Shown here: positions 35,992 through 43,612 of the stretch, one piece after another
How positions within the stretch are numbered: the stretch's first letter is position 1
How the letters are laid out: each line of letters opens with the position of its first letter
NCBI GenBank assembly: GCA_015660885.1
Contig: JACTUB010000014.1
Coordinates: 1-64,000 of the forward strand
Direction of reading: 5' to 3'
DNA: 64,000 bases
From: Methanoregulaceae archaeon
GTDB lineage: Archaea > Halobacteriota > Methanomicrobia > Methanomicrobiales > Methanospirillaceae
Program-made: the position numbers and the translations under genes
The notes under the pieces: model-generated
Told to the model about the DNA's origin: nothing
The model's database searches: none
What the model saw: the letters and a program-made list of their open reading frames with translations, nothing else

Positions 35992-36633
35992 TCATTTTAA
36001 GGATGTTACGCTTACGTTTCCTTCAGGAATTTTAGCGTTTAATTTCTCAAGCACCCTGACCACTGTCTGCCCCTTTTCAAAGGCTTCCTTCAGTGCAGTC
36101 GGATGCTTGTTTATCCCCCCATATGCGTCCATATTATTTGCAATCACATTATCATAGTACTCAAACCCTGTTGTGTTGAACAGCGCAGTAATTACGGGGA
36201 ATGCCCCGTCAAAAACATTCTCCCACCCTAGGCCTGCAGTCGAAATAAAAAAACCCTTGTGACGTTTGATGTGGTCATCAGAAAAGTACAGGGTTTTTAA
36301 AATAAACTTGCGGGCCCAAAGGTATTGCTGACGGTCAATAAATCCCTTAAGCTCAGCGGTGATCCCCATTGTATAGATAGGAGAAGCGACTGCAAGACTG
36401 TCTGAAGCCAGTAATTTTTCATACAGGATGATAGCGTCATCATTCACAATACATGTACCATTCTTATGGCAGGCATTGCATCCGCGGCATGGGGAGTACT
36501 GCAGCGTCTTGAGCACAACTTTTTCGACAGTTGCCCCGGATGCATGCGATCCTTCCAGAAAACTATCGAGAAGGGTTTCAGTATTGCCATGCCGGTGTGG
36601 GCTTCCCGATATGCCAAGAACTTTTATTTCCAT
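35992..36633 (-). CDS. Iron-sulfur flavoprotein family member
   Basis: This 213-residue flavodoxin-fold protein starts IKVLGISGSPHRHGNTETLL (FMN loop). Its cysteine motif is CRGCNACHKNGTC (CX2CX2CX5C), as in other iron-sulfur flavoproteins. SPIYTMGITAELKGFIDRQQ is the second FMN block. It is downstream of and close to another copy at 36640-37254 (six bases between), with which it shares length and motif, so both came from tandem duplication or selection as a pair. A role in O2/peroxide or other electron transfer is inferred from the family. Confidence 0.88.
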   Translation of the reverse strand: MEIKVLGISGSPHRHGNTETLLDSFLEGSHASGATVEKVVLKTLQYSPCRGCNACHKNGTCIVNDDAIILYEKLLASDSLAVASPIYTMGITAELKGFIDRQQYLWARKFILKTLYFSDDHIKRHKGFFISTAGLGWENVFDGAFPVITALFNTTGFEYYDNVIANNMDAYGGINKHPTALKEAFEKGQTVVRVLEKLNAKIPEGNVSVTSLK

Positions 36634-36639
36634 GCATCC

Positions 36640-37254
36640 TCATAAACCAAGGCGCTTTCTCAACTCAGTTATTGTTTTTTTGCCAAGATTCGTTGCATCT
36701 GCTTTTGCAGTTGGGTGATGTTCGATTGCGCCCTTCTCATCTACTCCATTAATCATCAGGTAACTGATATCAGCGTCTCTGATATCAATAACATGATAAA
36801 AACATTTCACTGAAGGAACTGCAGCATCAAAGACATAATTCCAGGTCTGTCCGGCTGTTGAAAGGAAGATCCCAAGCCGTTTACCTTTCCGTTCCGGGGG
36901 GACAATCGGAAGCTTGAGGACATATTTCCTTGAACGGAATACCTGGGCCCGGTCCACGAGTGCCTTTACCTGTGCTGCAAGCCCCATACAGAAAATCGGT
37001 GAAGAGAGGATAATGCAATCAGCTTCGATAATCTTGTCATGGTAGATGTCCATCCCATCCCGTTGTATACACTTATTCAGTGTTTCACAGGCATTACATC
37101 CCCGGCAGGGATTGATATCTGCTTCTGAAAGGGCAATTTTTTCAATTATTATATCCCGATCTTCGCTCATTGACGCAAGAACCCAGTCAAGCAGGGTTTC
37201 AGAATTTCCATGCCTGCGAGGGCTTCCGGCGAAGGCGAGGATCTTGATTGGCAT
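36640..37254 (-). CDS. Iron-sulfur flavoprotein family member
   Basis: This protein of about 204 residues starts IKILAFAGSPRRHGNSETLL and has CRGCNACETLNKC (CX2CX2CX5C). SPIFCMGLAAQVKALVDRAQ follows. Start set at ATG 37254, since the seven residues from 37275 are unlike the family. The gene precedes the other flavoprotein by six bases and follows the peroxiredoxin gene after about 70 bases, all on the minus strand. That order places it in a redox run: desulforedoxin, AhpD-like, peroxiredoxin, then two flavoproteins. Confidence 0.88.
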   Translation of the reverse strand: MPIKILAFAGSPRRHGNSETLLDWVLASMSEDRDIIIEKIALSEADINPCRGCNACETLNKCIQRDGMDIYHDKIIEADCIILSSPIFCMGLAAQVKALVDRAQVFRSRKYVLKLPIVPPERKGKRLGIFLSTAGQTWNYVFDAAVPSVKCFYHVIDIRDADISYLMINGVDEKGAIEHHPTAKADATNLGKKTITELRKRLGL

Positions 37255-37327
37255 AGCAGTTTTTTGTGGCGGCAATACTAAAAAAGGTTGGTTTTAGATC
37301 AATTTCAGAAGAAAATGTTTTGAATTA

Positions 37328-37975
37328 TCATACCTTTTTGAAGCAGAGGTACCAGTCTTTGCACTCATAGCCTTCTGTGGGTCTCTTCTCCATCTCGGCT
37401 GCAGTCCTGGGTGGCGGGACAACAACCTTGTCGCCCGGCTGCCAGTTGGCGGGCGTGGAAACTTTGAACTTGTCGGTAGTCTGGAGTGCTTTTACCATGC
37501 GTATGATCTCGGGCATAAACCGCCCGTTCGACTGCGGGTAGTAGATCATCGCCCTCATGATACCCTTATCATCAATGAAGAAGACACAACGGACTGCTGC
37601 AGTCGAGTTCAGGGCCGGGTGGATCATTCCAAATTTCTTGGCTACTTTCATGTTGAGATCGGCGATGATCGGGAACGGAATCGCAACCCCCATCTTCTCT
37701 TTGATAGCGTGCACCCATGCGAGATGCGCTGATATGCTGTCTACCGAAAGTCCGATTAACTGGACATTAAGCGCTTTGAGTTGATCGTAAATACCTGCAA
37801 ATGCGATGAATTCTGTGGTGCAAACCGGTGTAAAATCCGCGGGATGAGAGAACAGCACCACCCACGATTTCCCCTTAAGTTCAGAGAGTTTAAGTGGGCC
37901 CTGCGTTGTTTCTGCCTCAAAGTCCGGTGCTGGTTCTCCGAGCGCCGGAAAACTGATACAGTTTTCTTCTTCCAT
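37328..37975 (-). CDS. Peroxiredoxin (archaeal Prx6-like)
   Basis: This 215-residue peroxidase reduces peroxides using a cysteine thiol. The peroxidatic Cys52 lies in HPADFTPVCTTEF, followed by the catalytic Thr. LNSTAAVRCVFFIDDKG and IRAMIYYPQSNGR-like blocks and the long C-terminal domain (VPPPRTAAEMEKR) fit the archaeal Prx6/AhpC2 type. Two further cysteines near the end (CKDWYLC) are as in archaeal enzymes that use a third cysteine for resolution. It lies downstream of the AhpD-like gene by 13 bases, suggesting one transcript. The electron donor is unknown; candidates are encoded nearby. Confidence 0.93.
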   Translation of the reverse strand: MEEENCISFPALGEPAPDFEAETTQGPLKLSELKGKSWVVLFSHPADFTPVCTTEFIAFAGIYDQLKALNVQLIGLSVDSISAHLAWVHAIKEKMGVAIPFPIIADLNMKVAKKFGMIHPALNSTAAVRCVFFIDDKGIMRAMIYYPQSNGRFMPEIIRMVKALQTTDKFKVSTPANWQPGDKVVVPPPRTAAEMEKRPTEGYECKDWYLCFKKV

Positions 37976-37988
37976 ACGTGCAACCCTT

Positions 37989-38345
37989 TTATTTCATCAC
38001 TTCATCAAGCTGGGCTTTACCATATACATACGCCGGCATGCCCGACAGCAGGAAAGTCACTCGTAAAGCTTCCTCGACCTCTCCCTTGGTGACTCCAAGG
38101 TTCGCTGCGCCGGCGAGCTGGGCCCGGACTGCGTGCTGGTCACGAAGAGCTGCAGCAATTGAAATTGCAATCAGTTTTTTTGTCTTTTTTGACAAAGCTC
38201 CATCATCCCAGATATGCTGCTCAAATCTCATGACAAGGTCGAACATCTCAGGTTCATTCACCGTCAGCTCCTTGAAAAATTTCGGCACTTTTCCGATCTT
38301 CTTTTCAAGGGTTTTTAGTTCTTTTTCATTACCCTTTTTTACCAT
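37989..38345 (-). CDS. Carboxymuconolactone decarboxylase/AhpD-like protein
   Basis: This 118-residue all-helical protein is of the CMD family, which includes the AhpD disulfide reductase. LSKKTKKLIAISIAAALRD is the conserved helix. At the usual CxxC site it reads DQHAVRAQL: both cysteines are missing, so AhpD-type redox chemistry is not expected from the protein alone. GVTKGEVEEALRVTFLLSGM completes the fold. It lies between desulforedoxin (two bases upstream) and peroxiredoxin (13 bases downstream), which still argues for a role in peroxide stress. Confidence 0.87.
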   Translation of the reverse strand: MVKKGNEKELKTLEKKIGKVPKFFKELTVNEPEMFDLVMRFEQHIWDDGALSKKTKKLIAISIAAALRDQHAVRAQLAGAANLGVTKGEVEEALRVTFLLSGMPAYVYGKAQLDEVMK

Positions 38346-38347
38346 AA

Positions 38348-38476
38348 CTACGCACTCTCCAAAATCATGGGCTCACCGCAGCAGACCAGTTCGCCGCCAC
38401 CGGCTTCTTTAACAATTACAACATTTCCGCAGATCTCGCATTTGAAGACCTGCCCTTCTTTTGATACATTTACCAT
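38348..38476 (-). CDS. Desulforedoxin-like small iron protein
   Basis: This 42-residue protein is short but clear. It begins [20 protein letters not shown] and ends [16 protein letters not shown]. The Fe(Cys)4 site is CX2C (CEIC) with CC near the end, as in desulforedoxin and the N-terminal domain of desulfoferrodoxin. It likely passes electrons, perhaps to superoxide- or peroxide-reducing partners. It begins the run desulforedoxin, AhpD-like, peroxiredoxin, with a two-base gap to the next gene. The reading frame is intact from ATG 38476 to TAG 38348. Confidence 0.85.
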   Translation of the reverse strand: MVNVSKEGQVFKCEICGNVVIVKEAGGGELVCCGEPMILESA

Positions 38477-38604
38477 GATGCTTTTCCCGGTTGTATATCA
38501 GAATTATCCTGGAGGCGAACGCCCGGATTTCCTGATGGTATCTGATGGCGTTCCCCACCAGTGTTCATGATGGCTTTACGGTGCTCGGCAAGAAAAATAA
38601 GAAA

Positions 38605-38856
38605 TTACTGATTGCTTTTACCACGCTTCGGTGGGTTCCTTGCATCCTCCGGTGTCTTGATATCCGGACGAATGTGAGTCATCGGGAAGCACTGGTACTC
38701 TTCACAGGAGCAGGCAGGACATTTCCTGAGATCCTGCTCGCTCTTGTCAAGCGTAAGTTCCTTACCGCAATCGATGCACACATATTTGCCAGGGCCGACT
38801 TTCTGTCCTGCGTTGTACGTCTTCTGTTCAGTCAAACGATTCACCAAAACTTTCAT
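38605..38856 (-). CDS. Zinc-ribbon/rubredoxin-like protein
   Basis: This 83-residue protein has the N-terminal MKVLVNRLTEQKTYNAGQKV and a metal-binding ribbon with CIDCGKEL and CPACSCEEYQC. The first part (GPGKYVCIDCGKEL then CPAC) recalls the zinc ribbon of DUF1451-type proteins; a rubredoxin-like iron site is not excluded. A basic tail (RNPPKRGKSNQ) follows. Start at ATG 38856, since the longer frame from 38931 has a poor N-terminus. It is divergent from the flavoprotein at 38964 across a region with repeated TGCGTTC boxes. Confidence 0.68.
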   Translation of the reverse strand: MKVLVNRLTEQKTYNAGQKVGPGKYVCIDCGKELTLDKSEQDLRKCPACSCEEYQCFPMTHIRPDIKTPEDARNPPKRGKSNQ

Positions 38857-38878
38857 GCACGTCAAAGATATATATGAG

Positions 38879-38948
38879 TTGCGTTCGTGCATAGTAAAAC
38901 AGATTTTGACGAACCGCATCGTTATTTGCAAAACTATATTGCGTTCAT
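38879..38948. promoter_or_regulatory. Divergent promoter region with TTGCGTTC boxes
   Basis: TTGCGTTC occurs at 38879-38886 and again at 38939-38946. The first copy also forms an inverted repeat with a site on the other strand: GTTCGT at 38883-38888 and ACGAAC at 38909-38914, extending to TGCG(G)TTCGT on each arm. The three boxes lie between the divergent starts of the zinc-ribbon and flavoprotein genes, so they look like operator sites. The regulator is not known. Confidence 0.4.
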
Positions 38949-38963
38949 TTTTTAAGGTGTATT

Positions 38964-39569
38964 ATGACCGGTAAGGTTATCGGGGTTCTCGGCAGCCCTC
39001 TCACTGAGGGAAATACTGCACTGTTACTGGATCGAGCCTTAAAGGGAGCTGAAGACGCCGGATGTTCCGTGGAAAAAATTGTTGTCTCCAGTCTCGACTT
39101 CCAGGCATGTATGGAGATGATGTTTTGTAAAGATCATGAAACCTGCATCATGGATGATGACATGCAGCCGATATACCAGAAATTCAGAGAACTGGACTCC
39201 CTTATAATTGCCACGCCCGTGATGACTATGGGGATTCCCGGGAAACTTAAGTCGTTTATAGATCGGTTTCAGGTTTTTTTTATGGCAAAGTATATGCGAA
39301 AAAAACCGTTGATACCAAACGAAAAGAAAAAGGAGCGAAAGGGGCTGTTTATCTGTATCTCCGGTATGAATATCCCCGAAGTTTTCGTTGGGGCGAAGTT
39401 AACGATAAAGGCTTTTTTCGATATCATTGACTGCCAGTACACCGATGAACTCCTGATCAGCGATATGGATACCATACGGGACATCCGGCTCCAGCCCGAG
39501 CTTCTCGAAACAGCATACAAAAAAGGATTCGCGCTCGGAAAATCCCTCAATCCCCGATCAGGTTTATAA
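38964..39569 (+). CDS. Iron-sulfur flavoprotein family member
   Basis: This 201-residue flavodoxin-fold protein starts VIGVLGSPLTEGNTALLLD. Its cysteines are spaced differently from the others: CMEMMFCKDHETC (CX6CX5C), with one of the usual four compact positions missing, so cluster binding may differ. TPVMTMGIPGKLKSFIDRFQ is the second FMN block. ATG 38964 follows AAGGTG. It is divergent from the zinc-ribbon gene, sharing the boxed promoter region, and convergent with radC. Confidence 0.82.
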   Translation: MTGKVIGVLGSPLTEGNTALLLDRALKGAEDAGCSVEKIVVSSLDFQACMEMMFCKDHETCIMDDDMQPIYQKFRELDSLIIATPVMTMGIPGKLKSFIDRFQVFFMAKYMRKKPLIPNEKKKERKGLFICISGMNIPEVFVGAKLTIKAFFDIIDCQYTDELLISDMDTIRDIRLQPELLETAYKKGFALGKSLNPRSGL

Positions 39570-39609
39570 ATCCGTTTTTACCGGGATGAAAGCAAAACAG
39601 GGTTATTTT

Positions 39610-40275
39610 TTAAACCAGACCCCTTTCCCGCATACTAACATGGCCGGTTTTTGCAACAATAATGTGATCAATTAACGGGATACCCAGAAGCGATCCTGCC
39701 TCTTTGAGCTGCGTGGTGATCGAAATATCCTGCGGGCTGGGATCAAGCGATCCGGACGGGTGATTATGGACACAGATGATGGATGCAGCCCTGTCGGTAA
39801 TTGCATCAGCAAATACCTCCCGCGGGTGGACAAGGCTGTGGTTGAGCAGACCGAGTGTTATAGTCCTGTTACCGAGAACCTCTCCCGCACCATTCAGGGT
39901 AATACAGATAAAATGCTCCTGCCGCTTGTCTTTTAAATAAGCAACATGGGGGAGAATATCTTCGGGTTTTGTGACGTGCATATTTAAACCCCCGGTAGGG
40001 GAATACCTCCTGGAGAGTTCAAAGCATGCGGTGATCTGGGATGCTTTTGAAGGCCCGATTCCTTCTATGGCCTCCAGGTCCTCATACCGGATTTTCTGCC
40101 GGTGCGTCTGGATGAGCCCGCAGATCTCTTTTGCAAGCACGCGGACGTCTTTGTTTTTTGTGCCCCGGCCAATAATTGCTTCGATCAGTTCGGTGTCTGA
40201 CAGCGCAGATGCACCCTTCTTTGCGATCTTCTCGCGTGGTCTGTCCTCAAGGGGAACCTCTTTCATAGTTTTCAT
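39610..40275 (-). CDS. radC: RadC/JAB-domain DNA repair protein
   Basis: This 221-residue protein has the RadC layout: EDRPREKIAKKGASALSDTE at the start, a helix-hairpin-helix (AIEGIGPSKASQITACFEL), and a JAB/MPN metalloprotease-like domain with HNHPSGSLDPSPQD (zinc ligands His, His, Asp). The MPN motif is complete. RadC's repair role in bacteria is disputed, and archaeal members are scattered, suggesting transfer. Start at ATG 40275; the frame is open to 40428 but that part overlaps the divergent rubrerythrin promoter. Confidence 0.88.
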   Translation of the reverse strand: MKTMKEVPLEDRPREKIAKKGASALSDTELIEAIIGRGTKNKDVRVLAKEICGLIQTHRQKIRYEDLEAIEGIGPSKASQITACFELSRRYSPTGGLNMHVTKPEDILPHVAYLKDKRQEHFICITLNGAGEVLGNRTITLGLLNHSLVHPREVFADAITDRAASIICVHNHPSGSLDPSPQDISITTQLKEAGSLLGIPLIDHIIVAKTGHVSMRERGLV

Positions 40276-40426
40276 GGAAAAACCAGGTAACAGGAAACGG
40301 AAGAGACCGGTGATCCTGTGGTGTGTCAGGAGTTCCTTTAGAAAAACAAAAACCTTTCTTTTTAATTTCTGACGTCCCCTGCCCCATGAAGAATCTTTAA
40401 GTAAAATTGTGCTATACCTTTCCCAC

Positions 40427-40930
40427 ATGACAACGATTGAGAATGTAAAGGAGGCATTTGCCGGAGAATCCCAGGCAAACCGAAAATATCAGGCTTTTTC
40501 TGAAAAAGCTGCTACCGAAGGGTTCAACAATGTTGCGACCCTCTACAAGGCTGCATCGGAAGCAGAAGCAATCCATGCAAAAAAACTCTTAAAGGTGCTC
40601 GCTGCTATCGAACCCACGCAGAAGAACCTTGAAACCAGCATAGCAGGTGAGACGCATGAGTTCACTTTCATGTACCCGGAATTTGTTAAGTTGGCGGAAG
40701 CAGAAGGCAGAAGTGATGCGGTACTTGCCTTTACCCATGCCATGAAAGCCGAGGAAGTCCATGCAAACCTCTACAAGAAAGCACTCCTCGCGGTAAAATC
40801 CGGAAAAGATATTGGAAGGGAAAAAATTTTTCTCTGTCCGGTCTGTGGTAACATCGAGATTGGCAAACCCCCGGAAAAATGTCCGATTTGCGGTGTTTTC
40901 GGGAAACAGTTCCGGGAAATTACCCTTTAA
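40427..40930 (+). CDS. Rubrerythrin
   Basis: This 167-residue protein reduces hydrogen peroxide. An N-terminal ferritin-like four-helix domain holds the diiron site with Glu and His ligands (AFAGESQANRKYQAFSEKA, EAEAIHAKKLL, HAMKAEEVHANLYKKAL). A C-terminal rubredoxin domain has CPVCGNIEIGKPPEKCPICG, the Fe(Cys)4 site. Start at ATG 40427 (MTTIENVKEAF); six residues from an upstream TTG are unlikely. It is divergent from radC, 150 bases away, and belongs to the peroxide-defence set of this region. Confidence 0.95.
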   Translation: MTTIENVKEAFAGESQANRKYQAFSEKAATEGFNNVATLYKAASEAEAIHAKKLLKVLAAIEPTQKNLETSIAGETHEFTFMYPEFVKLAEAEGRSDAVLAFTHAMKAEEVHANLYKKALLAVKSGKDIGREKIFLCPVCGNIEIGKPPEKCPICGVFGKQFREITL

Positions 40931-40978
40931 CTTTTTAAAAAATCGTTCTTTACCTCTTTTACTATCTTTTCAAACCCG

Positions 40979-42262
40979 TTATTTTTTTATATTTTTCCGA
41001 CGGTGAAGCCAGACCATGACAAGGATGATGGCAATAAGTGTTGCCCAGGAAGCTGAATAGATAACAATGATGGGGTAATTCAGTATTGTCCGTGGGAGAA
41101 TCGGTGGGGACGGCGAGTCAACACTCTCAAAATCGATAGCAACTTTTGCGGGGAAACGTTCTTTGCCGTCGAAATATCTGACGAACACCGTCGCATTACC
41201 CGATGGTACAACCCCCTTCAACGGAGCATTGTTCTTGTTGGGGAAAGCGATGGATCGGGTTATCCTGCCGTTTTCATCGGCAATCTCGATATACCAGGCA
41301 TCCGGGTATGAACCTGGATAGAAATCATGGGCGTTAACAACAAGTGTTGATCCACGGGGGAGGGTAACATTCCATAATCCTTTCTCGGTCTGGTTCTCAA
41401 AGGAAAGGACCCTTGAAGTCAGTTCATGTGCACCAATCACAACAGAACCCGATGGCACCGCACAGGATGATACAGGTGCGGACTGAATGAAAAGATCGTC
41501 TGACCGTGCACCAGGCTCCTGGGAACAGGCGAACCTGTCATCCATCATCTGGCCATAGGTCAATGCAACGTCGTAGATCCTGATCTCGTCAAGCCTGCCA
41601 AGAAAATACAGTGGACAATTCTGGTCTGGCTGATTATAGACTCCTGCGTCGGCACCCAGCATAACAGAATTGTTATATTGATAATGGATCGCACCCGTCA
41701 CATTCATCTGGTTTCTGAGCACTCCATCAAGATACAACTTCATTGTCTGTCCGTTATAGGTTCCGGTTATGTAGTGCCACTCGTTGAGCGAGATGCTTTC
41801 ATGCTGGATCGGTATTGATACCACTCCGGTATCTTCAAGATTCAGAGTCCACCAGAGATCTTTGCCATCATCAAACCCTAACCGGTATCCCCCATCCTCA
41901 TATGTTGAAATTAAAACCTGTGGTTCAAACGAATTCGTATAGAACCATGCCGACACTGTAATCCCCGCCGTTGGGTGATTCCTGGACCTGAAGGGTATTT
42001 CAATGTAACTGTTGGATCCGTTAAAAAATACGGATCTCCCGCAGACGCCGGTTTCAGCACGCGATACTCCATGTAATATTCCCGTATTGCCATTACCTGA
42101 CCCATCAATGGCGTAATTACCTCCACCCTCATTGAAGTTGAAATATACCGACGGTTCCGGCGTGGAGTAAAGGTTTTCCGATGATGCGCATGCCACGCTT
42201 ATCAGGCAAACGAGTGCAAGACAAAAAAGAATGTATTTTATCAGACTCCTCGTTTCAGACAT
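40979..42262 (-). CDS. Secreted LamG-domain (concanavalin-like) surface protein
   Basis: This 427-residue protein has a signal sequence (about 8-26), a LamG/concanavalin A-like domain (about 38-235: YFNFNEGGGNYAIDGSGNG, FFNGSNSYIEIP, ITVSAWFYT, WHYITGTYNGQTMKLYLDG, FLGRLDEIRIYDVALT), a second beta domain, and a C-terminal membrane helix followed by RRKNIKK. It probably sits on the cell surface and binds sugars or other ligands. It is convergent with rubrerythrin, and about 120 bases lie between its start and that of the divergent reductase gene. Confidence 0.88.
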   Translation of the reverse strand: MSETRSLIKYILFCLALVCLISVACASSENLYSTPEPSVYFNFNEGGGNYAIDGSGNGNTGILHGVSRAETGVCGRSVFFNGSNSYIEIPFRSRNHPTAGITVSAWFYTNSFEPQVLISTYEDGGYRLGFDDGKDLWWTLNLEDTGVVSIPIQHESISLNEWHYITGTYNGQTMKLYLDGVLRNQMNVTGAIHYQYNNSVMLGADAGVYNQPDQNCPLYFLGRLDEIRIYDVALTYGQMMDDRFACSQEPGARSDDLFIQSAPVSSCAVPSGSVVIGAHELTSRVLSFENQTEKGLWNVTLPRGSTLVVNAHDFYPGSYPDAWYIEIADENGRITRSIAFPNKNNAPLKGVVPSGNATVFVRYFDGKERFPAKVAIDFESVDSPSPPILPRTILNYPIIVIYSASWATLIAIILVMVWLHRRKNIKK

Positions 42263-42350
42263 GATGATCTTAACATCCTGTAAAATGTGTATAGGGGCTT
42301 GTCCAAAAAGAAAGTTGCTATGGTTAGTTCTCCTGGTTTTTTTAATGTCA

Positions 42351-42360
42351 ATATATTTAT
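42351..42360 (+). promoter_or_regulatory. TATA box of the glutaredoxin-thioredoxin reductase gene
   Basis: ATATATTTAT lies about 30 bases before ATG 42386, which fits a leaderless or nearly leaderless transcript and supports that start over the in-frame start at 42287. Confidence 0.5.
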
Positions 42361-42385
42361 AAGAAGCCAGACTATTTTCGAATCG

Positions 42386-43540
42386 ATGAAAAAAGTCATC
42401 GTCTATTCAACAAAAAACTGCCCCTATTGCCGGATGGTAAAGGCGGTCCTCGATAAACATGGAGTACCCTATGAGGGGATTGATGTAGGTGAAAATCCCG
42501 ATGCTGCAAAAAAAATGATAGAACTCTCAGGTCAACGCGGCGTTCCGGTTATTATTGTCGATGATGAAGTTATTATCGGATTTGATTCACAGAGGCTGAA
42601 TGACCTGTTTGGCGAAACAATATCTGGAGAAGTTTATGATGTTCTGATCGCTGGTGCCGGTCCTGCAGGATTAACAGCGGCTGCATACTGCGCGAGAAAA
42701 ATGTTGAATACAATTGTTATCAGCGAAAACATTGGTGGACAGGCACTGGAATCATGGGCAATAGAAAATTACATGGGTTACCGTATGATAACCGGGGAGG
42801 ATCTGATGAAAAAATTTGAAGAACAGGTCCGCACCCTCAATATGCGGCTTGAACTCGATCGAATTATCAGTATCTCAGAAGAAGATGATATTTTTACGAT
42901 CCGGACTATTTCAGAAAATATATACAAGGCAAAATCCGTGATACTCGCTCAGGGGAACCGGCCGAAAAAACTTGGAGTTGCCAATGAGGAACAGTTCCTC
43001 GGCCGCGGCCTTTCTATCTGTTCAACATGTGATGGCCCCTTGTATAAGGGAAAACGGGTGGCTGTAGCTGGTGGCGGTAATTCTGCGATCCAGACTGCCG
43101 TGGAGATGAGCGACATCACTCCCTCGGTAAGCCTGATTGTTCGAAGCACTATCCGGGCGGATCCGATATACCTGAAGATGCTCGAATCAAAAAAGAATAT
43201 CACCCTGTATTTAAATACAACGATAACCGCTCTTCACGGGAATAAGTTCCTTTCAGCAATCACAACGAAAAATGCAGAGGGGGAAGAGAAGAAGATCGAA
43301 TTGGACGGGGTATTCATTGAGATTGGGTGGCTGCCTAATACCGATATCCTTGACGGATTCGTGGCACTCAATGAAAAAAAAGAAATCATTGTTGATATTA
43401 ACTGCCACACGAATGTGGCGGGAGTTTTTGCAGCCGGGGATGTTACTTCAGTAAAAAGCAAACAGATTATCATTGCTGCCGGAGACGGGGCAAAGGCAGC
43501 ACTTGAGGCACATGAATATCTGATGAAGTTGGTGACCTGA
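42386..43540 (+). CDS. Glutaredoxin-thioredoxin reductase fusion protein
   Basis: This 384-residue protein joins an N-terminal glutaredoxin domain (1-80, KKVIVYSTKNCPYCRMV; Cys12 and Cys15, cis-Pro in GVPVI) to a thioredoxin-reductase-like flavoprotein (about 85-384). The latter shows GAGPAGLTAA for FAD, the redox pair in ICSTCDGPLY (about Cys212, Cys215), VAVAGGGNSAIQTA for the pyridine nucleotide and FAAGDVTSVK near the end. The fusion implies direct electron passage from the flavin/CxxC to the glutaredoxin. The natural reductant may be NAD(P)H or F420H2; the usual NADPH-binding arginines are not evident. The start is set by the TATA box. Confidence 0.93.
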   Translation: MKKVIVYSTKNCPYCRMVKAVLDKHGVPYEGIDVGENPDAAKKMIELSGQRGVPVIIVDDEVIIGFDSQRLNDLFGETISGEVYDVLIAGAGPAGLTAAAYCARKMLNTIVISENIGGQALESWAIENYMGYRMITGEDLMKKFEEQVRTLNMRLELDRIISISEEDDIFTIRTISENIYKAKSVILAQGNRPKKLGVANEEQFLGRGLSICSTCDGPLYKGKRVAVAGGGNSAIQTAVEMSDITPSVSLIVRSTIRADPIYLKMLESKKNITLYLNTTITALHGNKFLSAITTKNAEGEEKKIELDGVFIEIGWLPNTDILDGFVALNEKKEIIVDINCHTNVAGVFAAGDVTSVKSKQIIIAAGDGAKAALEAHEYLMKLVT

Positions 43541-43612
43541 TTAAAAAAAACTCGTTGTTTTTCAATCTAAAAATGAAAAATCAGTCCTGATAAAAAATAT
43601 CTGAAATATACC

